From CBDCYN01 sp965224205 (GTDB lineage Bacteria > Planctomycetota > Phycisphaerae > Phycisphaerales > Phycisphaeraceae), in contig CBDCYN010000009.1 in the NCBI GenBank assembly GCA_965224205.1, positions 62,001-126,000 on the forward strand: 64,000 bases of DNA. Reading direction: 5' to 3'. How positions within the stretch are numbered: the first letter of the stretch is position 1; every line of letters starts with the position of its first letter. Shown here piece by piece: positions 35,961 to 44,076 of the stretch. Under the pieces are notes generated by a model. It saw only the letters and a list, made by a program, of their open reading frames with translations, ran no database searches and was not told the origin of the DNA. A program made the position numbers and the translations under genes.

Positions 35961-36050
35961 ATTATCTGCCGGTTTGTCGTGGCGAATAGCGGGGAGACCC
36001 AACATTCCGACGTCGGGGAAACGCGATTCTTGATGTCAGGGAAACCCCTA
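35961..36050 (-). promoter_or_regulatory. Candidate response-regulator boxes and promoter
   Basis: Two direct repeats sit in the 168-base gap: cgtcggggaaacgc (36011-36024) and tgtcagggaaaccc (36034-36047), 23 bases apart. On the minus strand they read gcgtttccccgacg and gggtttccctgaca. Nearer the gene a gataat (35961-35966) could be the -10 hexamer. I infer regulator-activated transcription of the DUF2934 gene and everything behind it. Confidence 0.45.
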
Positions 36051-36106
36051 CGATCAGAGGCGGTGTGAAAGATGAGTTATCGGTGAGTGGTAAGAAAACC
36101 CGGTCG

Positions 36107-36787
36107 TTACCGATCGAGCAACCACTGGGCCGCGTAGGCGGTCAACTCATTGCGTCCCGAAAGGTTGAGCTTGGTTTTGATCCGCTGGCAATAGGTCTCG
36201 ACCGTCTTGACGCTAAGGAACATGTCCTGGGCGATCTGTTTTGTTGACAGACCTCTCCCGATAAGCTCGAAGACCTCAAGCTCCCGATCCGCCAATGTTT
36301 CGATCGGTGATAGCCCGCTCTCGGGCTCGTGGTTGATCACCCGTCGCAGGATGCGGTCGGCAATCGACTCGCTTAGGTAAAGCTTTCCCTCGGCCACACG
36401 GCGGATCGCGGTGAGGATCTGATCGATCGCCTCGTCTTTGTGGACGTACCCCATCGCCCCGGCGGCGATCGCACGCTCGGCGTATAGTTTTTCGTTGTGC
36501 ATCGATACCACGAGGGTTTGGGTGGGCAGGCCACGGGCTTTGATCTGCTTGACCAGGTCGATCCCGTTGCCCTCTCCCAACGCGATGTCGATCAGCGCGA
36601 TGTCCGCCGCGGTGGCCTCGATCAGAGCCATCGCCTCTGTAGCCGTCTCTGCTTCCCCACAGACCTCAACCCCGGGGTCGCTATTGATCAGCTGGGCTAG
36701 TCCGTGCCGCACGATCGGATGATCGTCAATAATCGCCACCTGGATGGGGCGTTCTTGGGTAACCGATCTGATCTTAGCCTTTGCCAT
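36107..36787 (-). CDS. NarL/FixJ-type response regulator
   Basis: 226 residues from the ATG at 36787, two bases after the kinase stop. The receiver domain has IDDHPIVRHG (acidic pocket), IALIDIALGEGNG (phospho-Asp), and LVVSMHNE / GYVHKDE (Ser and Lys switch residues). The LuxR-type HTH is LADRELEVFELIGRGLSTKQIAQDMFLSVKTVETY. It is the partner of the adjacent FixL-like kinase and the likely activator of the downstream genes. Confidence 0.93.
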   Translation of the reverse strand: MAKAKIRSVTQERPIQVAIIDDHPIVRHGLAQLINSDPGVEVCGEAETATEAMALIEATAADIALIDIALGEGNGIDLVKQIKARGLPTQTLVVSMHNEKLYAERAIAAGAMGYVHKDEAIDQILTAIRRVAEGKLYLSESIADRILRRVINHEPESGLSPIETLADRELEVFELIGRGLSTKQIAQDMFLSVKTVETYCQRIKTKLNLSGRNELTAYAAQWLLDR

Positions 36788-36789
36788 GA

Positions 36790-38199
36790 CTATCCATTTG
36801 TAATAGGGACTGAACACGACACCGCCGTTCCGGTCGGCTCACCCGGATCGATACGCAATGCGGCACCGATGACCGTGGCGCGATATCGCATGATCCGAAG
36901 CCCTGTTCCGCGGGCATGATCAAGGCCATCGCCTATCCCGTCACCGTCGTCGATGACCGTCAAAGAGATCTGGTCGTTTTCCATGACCAACGCGATACGG
37001 ATGACTTGCGGGTGGCCGTGCTTGGCCGCGTTGTGAGCAGCCTCTTTGGCAATGTAATAAAGCTGGGTGGCCACATGGTTGTCGTGCAGGGTTACGATCC
37101 CGTGAGATTCATAGTGACACCGGATGCCGAATAATTCCTGAGTATCTGTTGCGAGCCGCTCAAGGGCCGCCATCAGCCCCGCGGCATCTATCTCGACCGG
37201 GGCGAGACCTTGGAGAATCACCCGCAGATCCGTCAATGCGTACCGAATGACCTTAGCGATCTTCGCCGCGGTCTCGGATTCGGGCCTAGATTCGTCGGAC
37301 AAGCGCTTCACCAGATCCTTTGCTAAGAACCCCGCCCCGGTCAGCTGCTGAGCAACGGTATCGTGCAATTCCCGTCCGATGTGGTGTCGTTCGTTGATGC
37401 TTGCTTCGAGGACCATCCGCTCAAGATCTCTTTGGGCAGAGATATCTCGGACGATGCCCGTGAACATCTGCCCACCGCCGTCGTGCCACTCACTAACCGC
37501 TAAGGCCATCGGGAAAGTCGATCCGTCTTTTCGTAACCCAGTCACTTCGCGCCCGATCCCGATGATCCTTTTTCGTCCAGTCTCAAGATAGCGCTTGATA
37601 TAGCTGTCGTGCTCGTTGTGGTACGGTTCTGGCATCAGGATCGCGACGTTCTGACCGATCACTTCGTGGCTCTGATAGCCGAAGAGCCGTTCGGCGGCGG
37701 GGTTGAATGAATCGATGATCCCTCGTTCGTTAATCGTGATAATGCCTTCGACCGCGGTGTTCAAGACTGCCTGGAGGCGCTGCTGGCTTTCCCGCAGCGT
37801 CTCTTCGGTCCGTTTGCGGTCGGTGATGTCAAGAATAATGGCAACAAACACCGGCACCGTGTTGGCAGCCGTCAGCTGGAGGTGGACTTCCACATCGTAG
37901 CGAGATCCATCCTTGCGACGATGGATCGTTTCAAATTGAATCTTGTCCTTTTCACTCATTCTAAGGGGCCGCAGGAGTTGTTCGAACGTGTCGATGGTAA
38001 ACTCGGGCTTCACATCAAGCGGGGTCATGTCCCGCAGCTCGTCCATCGTGTAACCCAAGTTCAATCGCGCCCCGCGGTTCACCAAAGTGAATCTCAGCGT
38101 GTCGGTGTTGAAGGCATAGATCTCATTGAGGGAATCCTCAAGGATCTCGCCTAAAGCGACGTTAGAGGTCTCATTTCCGGGGCGATCGTCGTGAGGCAT
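36790..38199 (-). CDS. FixL-like haem-PAS oxygen-sensing histidine kinase
   Basis: 469 residues, no membrane segments. PAS1 spans about 15-130. PAS2 (about 140-258) closely follows the FixL haem domain: FNPAAERLFGYQSHEVIGQNV, ILMPEPYHNEHDSYIKRYL, RIIGIGREVTGLRKDGSTFP. His197 in HDSY corresponds to the haem-ligating His of rhizobial FixL and Arg217 in GIGR to the distal Arg; their 20-residue spacing is the same. The kinase part is HisKA_3 type with phospho-acceptor His279 (RELHDTVAQQL), then an HATPase (AKEAAHNAAKHG, DDGDGIGDGL). Classical FixL uses a HisKA domain, so this is a variant. Oxygen should inhibit the kinase; that is inferred from FixL. Confidence 0.9.
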   Translation of the reverse strand: MPHDDRPGNETSNVALGEILEDSLNEIYAFNTDTLRFTLVNRGARLNLGYTMDELRDMTPLDVKPEFTIDTFEQLLRPLRMSEKDKIQFETIHRRKDGSRYDVEVHLQLTAANTVPVFVAIILDITDRKRTEETLRESQQRLQAVLNTAVEGIITINERGIIDSFNPAAERLFGYQSHEVIGQNVAILMPEPYHNEHDSYIKRYLETGRKRIIGIGREVTGLRKDGSTFPMALAVSEWHDGGGQMFTGIVRDISAQRDLERMVLEASINERHHIGRELHDTVAQQLTGAGFLAKDLVKRLSDESRPESETAAKIAKVIRYALTDLRVILQGLAPVEIDAAGLMAALERLATDTQELFGIRCHYESHGIVTLHDNHVATQLYYIAKEAAHNAAKHGHPQVIRIALVMENDQISLTVIDDGDGIGDGLDHARGTGLRIMRYRATVIGAALRIDPGEPTGTAVSCSVPITNG

Positions 38200-38217
38200 T
38201 TACAGAATAATATCTGA

Positions 38218-38730
38218 TCAGCACAGACACCGCGCCGTTAGTACTGCGTCAGTCTTGATATTGGGGGTAGAGTCGTTTGAGTTTGATCCTGTGAATTTGA
38301 TCCTCGCGTCGGTTGTGGTGAATTGCCAGTGGACAGCTTTCTGTTGATGGTTGCGGTGGGTCTGCCAGGCGTGGGCTTGTTGGGCGAGGGTCGCGGCGTC
38401 GGGGATGGGGCGGCCGAGCGTTTGGCGGGTCAACACGCTCAGCTCAATCTCGGTGATGTTGAGCCATCAGCCGTGCTTGGGCGTGTTGTGGAGCTCCAAA
38501 CGTTGAGCCAACCGCCGGGTCTGAGCCGGGTCGAACGCTTCGTAGAGCGAGGCGATCTTGTGCGTGTTGAGGTTGTCGCAGATCAGGATCATCTTCTCGG
38601 CTTGGGGGTAATCCACGTCCAAGAGCTGTTGGATCTAGTGAGCCCAATCCATCTTGGTCTTGCGGTCCCGCACGTTGACCTTGTGCCAACCGGCCAGCGG
38701 CTCGGTGAATAGGGACTGATACACGTCTCG
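38218..38730 (-). pseudogene. IS630-type transposase C-terminal remnant
   Basis: The minus strand encodes SLFTEPLAGWHKVNVRDRK, then LICDNLNTHKIASLYEAF and LHNTPKHG-WLNITEIELSVL, the DDE_3 C-terminal half of an IS630-type transposase. Two in-frame stops interrupt it, one after KMDWAH (near 38637) and one after TPKHG (near 38470). The first catalytic Asp region is missing. It lies directly upstream of the kinase gene and may have replaced its original promoter region. Confidence 0.8.
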
Positions 38731-39086
38731 ATTAATTCGTGGTCGGATTTGTTAGGGTGGTTGGTTGGCCTGATTAAGGATGGTCGGGGCGAATCATGGA
38801 ACGGCATGGAGGCTTGCGATGAACATCTCGCTACGACGCCTCGACGATCTGGACGGATCGAGACGCCGCATCGGTATGACATTTTTTTATGTCGACATTC
38901 AGCCGTGTCCTCAATCCGGCATTACTCTCCATCGCGGTCATATGGACACTTGACTGTGGTTAACTTTCAGGGACTTTTTCAGAAAATGGACGTCCAACCT
39001 ACGAACAGTAAAGCTCTTTATGCTTCGACGTATACGCATCGCGTATATTGGCTGCTTACGGGGTCATAGACCGTACGCAGCCAGCC
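38731..39086. other. Gene-free spacer between transposase remnant and atpD
   Basis: About 355 bases. A weak open frame on the plus strand has no recognisable protein. No atpC-like gene follows atpD here, and no clear terminator is seen. Confidence 0.4.
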
Positions 39087-40529
39087 TCAATCCTCTTCCT
39101 TCATCCGGTCGGCCTTGTCCTTAGCGTCATCTAGGGTGCCCACGTACATGAACGCACCCTCGGGCAGGTCGTCGGCCTCGCCGGCGCAGAGGCGGCGGAA
39201 GGAATCGATCGTGTCTTGTAGCGACGTGTAGATCCCCGGGAAGCCGGTGAACTGCTCGGCGACGAAGAATGGCTGGCTGAGGAACCGCTCGATCTTCCGC
39301 GCCCGGGCAACGATGAGCTTATCCTCTTCGGATAGCTCGTCGACTCCGAGGATCGCGATGATGTCCTGGAGGCTCTTGTATCGCTGGAGGATCGACTGGA
39401 CTTGTCGGGCCACCTGATAATGTTCCTGGCCCAGGACACCGGGTTCGAGGATCCGGCTTGTCGAGCCCAACGGGTCGACCGCGGGGTAAATGCCTTTCTC
39501 AGCGATCCCACGGCTAAGGACCACGAACGCGTCGAGGTGACTAAACGCGGTGGCCGGGGCCGGGTCTGTCAAGTCGTCGGCCGGGACATAGATTGCCTGC
39601 ACGCTCGTGACGGCGCCCTTATCCGTGGAGGTAATCCGCTCTTGGAGCTCGCCCATCTCGGTTGATAGAGTCGGCTGATACCCGACGGCCGACGGCATGC
39701 GTCCCAGCAACGCCGATACCTCCGACCCCGCCTGGGTGAACCGGAAGATGTTATCGACGAACAGAAGGGTTTCTTTACCCGATCGGTCGCGGAAATCTTC
39801 GCACATGGTCAGACCTGCTAGCGCCACGCGCAGGCGGGCGCCGGGGGGCTCGTTCATCTGCCCGAACACCATGGCCACGCGGTCGAGGACGGAGCGGGTC
39901 TCGCCCTGGGCGTCGGTGAACTGGGCTTCTTGCATCTCCAGCCAAAGGTCGTTGCCCTCACGTGTGCGCTCGCCCACCCCGGCGAAGACGGAATACCCCC
40001 CGTGCTCACGGGCGATGCGCGCGATCATCTCCTGGATGATGACGGTTTTGCCCACACCCGCCCCGCCGAACAGGCCGATCTTCCCGCCGCGCACAAAGGG
40101 GCATAGAAGGTCCACCACCTTGATCCCGGTCTCGAGAACCTCGGTCTTGGGGTTGAGGTTCGTAAACTGCGGCGGCGACTGGTGGATCGCCCTAAACTCA
40201 GTCGCATTAACGGGGCCGCGTTTATCGATCGGTTTGCCCAGCAGGTTGAACACCCGCCCCAGCACCGGCTCACCCACGGGCACGCTCACCGGCTGACCGG
40301 TGTCGGTGACTTCCAAGCCACGTTGGAGGCCGTCGGTCGAGCCCAGCGCCACGGCCCGGACCTGGCTGCCACCGAGGTGCTGCTGGACCTCGCCGGTGAG
40401 GTCGATGTCCATCCCGTTGTACTGGCCCTTAATCTCCAGGGCATTGTAGATCTCCGGGAGTTGATCCTCCGGGAACCGGGCGTCGAATGTCGAGCCGATG
40501 ACCTGCGTGACGGTGCCTTGATTAGACAT
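39087..40529 (-). CDS. atpD: F1 ATP synthase beta subunit, orphan gene
   Basis: 480 residues from the ATG at 40529 (MSNQGTVTQVIGSTFDARF). Walker A is GGAGVGKTVIIQEM. The region GERTREGNDLWLEM, the Walker B LLFVDNIFRFTQAGSEVSALLGRMPSAVGYQPTL, and the C-terminal VARARKIERFLSQPFFVAEQFTG all match AtpD. It is the catalytic subunit of the rotary F1 motor. Unusually, none of atpA, atpG or atpC lies nearby; IS-derived DNA flanks both sides, hinting at rearrangement. Confidence 0.96.
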   Translation of the reverse strand: MSNQGTVTQVIGSTFDARFPEDQLPEIYNALEIKGQYNGMDIDLTGEVQQHLGGSQVRAVALGSTDGLQRGLEVTDTGQPVSVPVGEPVLGRVFNLLGKPIDKRGPVNATEFRAIHQSPPQFTNLNPKTEVLETGIKVVDLLCPFVRGGKIGLFGGAGVGKTVIIQEMIARIAREHGGYSVFAGVGERTREGNDLWLEMQEAQFTDAQGETRSVLDRVAMVFGQMNEPPGARLRVALAGLTMCEDFRDRSGKETLLFVDNIFRFTQAGSEVSALLGRMPSAVGYQPTLSTEMGELQERITSTDKGAVTSVQAIYVPADDLTDPAPATAFSHLDAFVVLSRGIAEKGIYPAVDPLGSTSRILEPGVLGQEHYQVARQVQSILQRYKSLQDIIAILGVDELSEEDKLIVARARKIERFLSQPFFVAEQFTGFPGIYTSLQDTIDSFRRLCAGEADDLPEGAFMYVGTLDDAKDKADRMKEED

Positions 40530-40757
40530 CTTTGTTATGACCTGCCTTCCTCGATCATGAACCATGAGCCTAGGTTGGGGTGAAGAGTCCTTTGCCTCGG
40601 CTTGGCTGAACGCGATCTTTCAACAAGCTACAAGACCCGAAGAATAGTGAAACACATGGGGCTTGCCAACCTCAGACACCCAAACGATGGTCGAAAAGCC
40701 CGTTCAGTAGGGTGGATTCCACCTTATCAGCGGATTTTGGGTGAATTTCTGTAGATA

Positions 40758-40805
40758 TCGTAGAGCTGCTTGAACCGGTAGAAGCTATCCCGGGAATACC
40801 CCATC
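40758..40805 (-). mobile_element. 48-bp fragment of the IS481-type element
   Basis: Identical over 48 bases to the segment of IS481 copy 2 encoding MGYSRDSFYRFKQLYD, in the same strand sense. Neither flank continues the element. At the four-codon patch where the two full copies differ, the fragment has the copy 2 sequence. It sits in an otherwise gene-free 420-base interval upstream of atpD. Confidence 0.85.
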
Positions 40806-40951
40806 GTCTTATACCGTTGCTAACGGCTCCAGCGGGGTCTTTCCTGCGTCTAACGGCCCCTGCGAGAGGCCTTCCTCAATACCGCGTCCTCTGGGCATGA
40901 TCGATTATTGTCTGACAAAGCCTGATTTTACGAGACAGATTTCGATATCCT

Positions 40952-42874
40952 ATGAACCCGATGACGACCCTTTACCATTGGCTGTGGACCCTGCTGCCGG
41001 GCAATCCGATTGTGATGCGGATTGTCCAGGGCGGGTCGCGTCGCCAGCGGCACCAGTGGGTGCGGATGGGTTACCTCGGGGGGTTGATCGCGATCGTGTT
41101 GGTGACGCTGCTGGCCGGCAGCGGGCTCGAAGCGCAGGTGAGCCTCAACGAGCTGGCTAAGAAGGGGGCGGGGGTCTTTGAGATCATCGCCAAGGGGCAG
41201 GTGATCTTGGTGTGTCTGCTGGCGCCGCTGTTCATGGCGGGGGCGATCGGCCAGGAGCAGGCGGGCAAGACGTATGACATCCTCCTAACCACGCCGCTAT
41301 CGAATCTCCAGATCGTGTTGGGGTCACTGGCGGGTCGGTTGTTTTTCATCCTGGTCCTCTTAGCCAGTGGGCTGCCGCTGTTTTCGGTGCTGCTGATCTT
41401 CGGGGGGGTACCGGTGGGGTCGGTGTTCGTGAGCTTCGCGGTGGCGGCACTGACGGCGCTGGTGGTCGGGGCCATGGCGGTGATGTTGTCGGTGCTGCGC
41501 GCGGGGGGGCGGAAGGCGGTGTTCCTGTTCGTGATCGCGGTGGCGGCGTACCTGGTGTGTAGCTATAGCGTGGACCGGCTGCTGCTGCGGGGAGGTTCTG
41601 GGCTGACGGCGACGCATAGCACGACATGGCTGACGCCGCTTCACCCGATGCTGGTGCTCGAGTCGTCGCTGAGTACGGAGAACTACCGGCCGCCGAGCCC
41701 GGAGGTATTGGGGGCGTATCCGGGGTACCTGCGGTTCTATCTGGGCCGGCCGTTAGCGACGTTTGCGGTGCTTTGCGGGGTGATCGGCGGGGGCTTGATT
41801 TTGTGTAGCGCGGTGATGGTTCGTCGTGTGGGCGAGGGATCAGCGGGGTTGGTGCGTTGGTCGTGGCTGCGACGCCGGTTACGCCTGGGCGTCGGGGGAG
41901 GGCAAGAGCGGCGACGGGCGGCGCGGGGGGTGTGGGCCAACCCGATCGCGTGGCGTGAGGCATCGACGCGGGGCAACCGGGTGGGGGGGATCCTGGCGCG
42001 GTGGGGGTTCACGGCGGTGGGCGTGGCGGCGGGGGCACTGCTTCTGGGGTTGTATCACTTCGAAGCCCTGCCGGCTCTGCCGGGCGGGCCGACAGGGACG
42101 CTCAAGCCTTATGAAACTTTTGGGCGTTTCCTGGCCATATTACTGATCATCGAGCTGGTGGTGGTCACCCTTGTGGCGGTGTATATGAGCGCCGGGTGCG
42201 TGAGCAGGGAGCGCGAGGACGGGACGCTGGATTTAATCCTCACGACGCCGGTGACGCCGCGGCAGTACATCTGGGGCAAGCTCCGGGGGTTGGTGAGCTT
42301 CCTGATCGTGCTTCTGGCGGTGCCGGTGGTGACGCTGGTGATGGTAAGCGTATATAGCGTGATCGGTTCGTTATTGGGCTGGGAGGCGGCGACGGTGTCC
42401 CGCGTGGTGGTATTGCGGGGTGGGCTGATGGTCAAACGAGAGGCGCCATTACTGCTGATCGAAACCCCGTTGCTTTTAGCGGCGGTGATCGTGCCGTTTC
42501 TGGCGTTGAGTGTGATGGTGGGGATGAGCTGGAGCCTGAAGTCCAAGGGCGTGCTCGGGGCGGTGGTACCGGCGGTGGGCATCATCGGAGCGGTGGTGAT
42601 GGTCACGGGGTTGTGCGGGTTGAACGCGTCTCAGAACCTGCCGTGGATCGGGCCAGTTCTTAATGGGTTTAGCCCGGTGACGAACCTGATTATGCTTTTG
42701 GACCCGTGGGCGAACGTGAAGGACTTCGCCGAAGATCCGGTGCTGGGGCGGGTGAGCATGGCGGTGGCAGCGGTCATCGCCGGCTCTTTTTACGGGTTTA
42801 TCGTCTACTCGATGCAGGTCGCGATGGTCAAGGGGTTCGACCACACGGTGCGTCGGCTAAGCGGCACGGGGTAG
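40952..42874 (+). CDS. ABC-2 type transporter permease
   Basis: 640 residues with about twelve hydrophobic segments in two ABC-2-like halves: an N-terminal half with APLFMAGAIGQEQAGKTYDILLTTPLSNLQIVLG, and a second with SAGCVSREREDGTLDLILTTPVTPRQYIWGKL. The repeated ERE/QEQ-xGTxD-LLxTP signature marks the cytoplasmic loop of ABC-2 permeases. No ATPase gene is adjacent, so the partner is unknown. There is no cleavable signal. Its substrate cannot be told from sequence. Confidence 0.82.
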   Translation: MNPMTTLYHWLWTLLPGNPIVMRIVQGGSRRQRHQWVRMGYLGGLIAIVLVTLLAGSGLEAQVSLNELAKKGAGVFEIIAKGQVILVCLLAPLFMAGAIGQEQAGKTYDILLTTPLSNLQIVLGSLAGRLFFILVLLASGLPLFSVLLIFGGVPVGSVFVSFAVAALTALVVGAMAVMLSVLRAGGRKAVFLFVIAVAAYLVCSYSVDRLLLRGGSGLTATHSTTWLTPLHPMLVLESSLSTENYRPPSPEVLGAYPGYLRFYLGRPLATFAVLCGVIGGGLILCSAVMVRRVGEGSAGLVRWSWLRRRLRLGVGGGQERRRAARGVWANPIAWREASTRGNRVGGILARWGFTAVGVAAGALLLGLYHFEALPALPGGPTGTLKPYETFGRFLAILLIIELVVVTLVAVYMSAGCVSREREDGTLDLILTTPVTPRQYIWGKLRGLVSFLIVLLAVPVVTLVMVSVYSVIGSLLGWEAATVSRVVVLRGGLMVKREAPLLLIETPLLLAAVIVPFLALSVMVGMSWSLKSKGVLGAVVPAVGIIGAVVMVTGLCGLNASQNLPWIGPVLNGFSPVTNLIMLLDPWANVKDFAEDPVLGRVSMAVAAVIAGSFYGFIVYSMQVAMVKGFDHTVRRLSGTG

Positions 42875-43102
42875 GGTCGTGTCGTCATAGTCCGTAAAGG
42901 CCACGCCCTGGGCACAGGCGGTTGACACCCGAAGCACGTCGCGATCGATATTTTTGAAAAAAACGTATAATTTTAGTCAAATTCACTGGCTTATCGCACT
43001 TCGAGGGATATAGTTATTATAGAGTTTCGTGGCGCACTGTGCGTCAGGGCCTTTAAGTTAATAAAATTTATTTACGTTTCACGAAGAAGAAGGAGGAGGG
43101 CT

Positions 43103-43516
43103 ATGGTGCGCGCTACCCCCGTATCTGTGTTGGGTCTGGCTGGTTTGGTGTTTTGTGCCGCGACGGCGACCGGTTGTGCCAGCCTATTTGGCGATGAATC
43201 TAAGACGGTGATCACCCAGCGGGGTGACCTGCGGAGTCAGACCATGGTGCGGGCGTACAGCCTCGACGGACTGGGCCTCAACGACGCGCCGCCGCAGGAG
43301 ATCCAGGTCCTTATGAACACGATCCACGACCTGGTGGTCACCGAACAGTGGGACCGCTCCGACAGCGCTATCCAGGTCTTCGGCATGCTCATGACGGTGC
43401 GCACGACGTCTGAGAACCACCTGCTGATCGAGGACTACCTCGAGCGGGTACGGCGGATCTCGAATCAGCCGCACTACTCCATGATGCCCAAGAGTGCGCC
43501 GGTCGTGACCCAGTAG
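43103..43516 (+). CDS. Small lipoprotein, function unknown
   Basis: 137 residues from an ATG behind a strong aaggaggag. The signal peptide ends in the lipobox ATGCASL, so Cys25 is likely lipidated. The remaining 110 residues are soluble with a helical look (IQVLMNTIHDLVVTEQW, MTVRTTSENHLLIEDYLERVRRI). An AT-rich upstream region (42950-43080) suits a promoter. I do not recognise a family. Confidence 0.75.
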   Translation: MVRATPVSVLGLAGLVFCAATATGCASLFGDESKTVITQRGDLRSQTMVRAYSLDGLGLNDAPPQEIQVLMNTIHDLVVTEQWDRSDSAIQVFGMLMTVRTTSENHLLIEDYLERVRRISNQPHYSMMPKSAPVVTQ

Positions 43517-43572
43517 CACCGCCCGCTCATCAGTATTTGCTTGACGGTAAGGACACGGGCTACACTGCCGCG

Positions 43573-44076
43573 ATGCCAGTCACGCGACACGTGCTCGTGG
43601 TGTGTACCGCCAACCGGGGCCGATCTCAGATGGCCGAGGGTTGGCTGCGTCACTTCGCCGATCGCGCCGAGGCGGACGTGACCGTCCATAGCGCGGGAAC
43701 CGAACCGGGGGGCGTCCACCCACTGGCTATTGAGGTGATGGCCGAGTCCGGTGTGGATCTGTCAGGTCAACGGTCTAAACACCTCGACGAGTTCATCGGC
43801 AAGCGGCTGCATATGGTGGTCACCGTTTGCGACCGCGCCCGGGGCGCGTGTCCGGACCTCAGCGGGTTGCTAGGATCGGGCAGGGGTAGCGGCTATAAAA
43901 TCATCCATCACCCCTTCGATGACCCAGACCGGCCCGGGTTGCCGGCCGATGAACTCAAAGAGCTTTTTCGGCGTGTGCGCGACGAGATCCGCGATTGGGC
44001 GCAGGATTTTATACAAGAGGTGGTCTCAGAGTTGGACGTCGGCGCCGCAGGTCGCCCGGACGCCGCCGCCCTTTAA
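43573..44076 (+). CDS. ArsC-type arsenate reductase / low-molecular-weight phosphatase
   Basis: 167 residues from the ATG at 43573. The phosphatase loop is VVCTANRGRSQMAEGWLRH (CX5R). VVTVCDRARGACPDL supplies a Cys pair seven residues apart, as in thioredoxin-coupled ArsC (Cys82/Cys89 of the Staphylococcus enzyme). Together these favour arsenate reductase over a plain tyrosine phosphatase. No ars regulator or efflux gene is adjacent. It overlaps the convergent membrane-protein gene by four bases. Confidence 0.78.
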   Translation: MPVTRHVLVVCTANRGRSQMAEGWLRHFADRAEADVTVHSAGTEPGGVHPLAIEVMAESGVDLSGQRSKHLDEFIGKRLHMVVTVCDRARGACPDLSGLLGSGRGSGYKIIHHPFDDPDRPGLPADELKELFRRVRDEIRDWAQDFIQEVVSELDVGAAGRPDAAAL

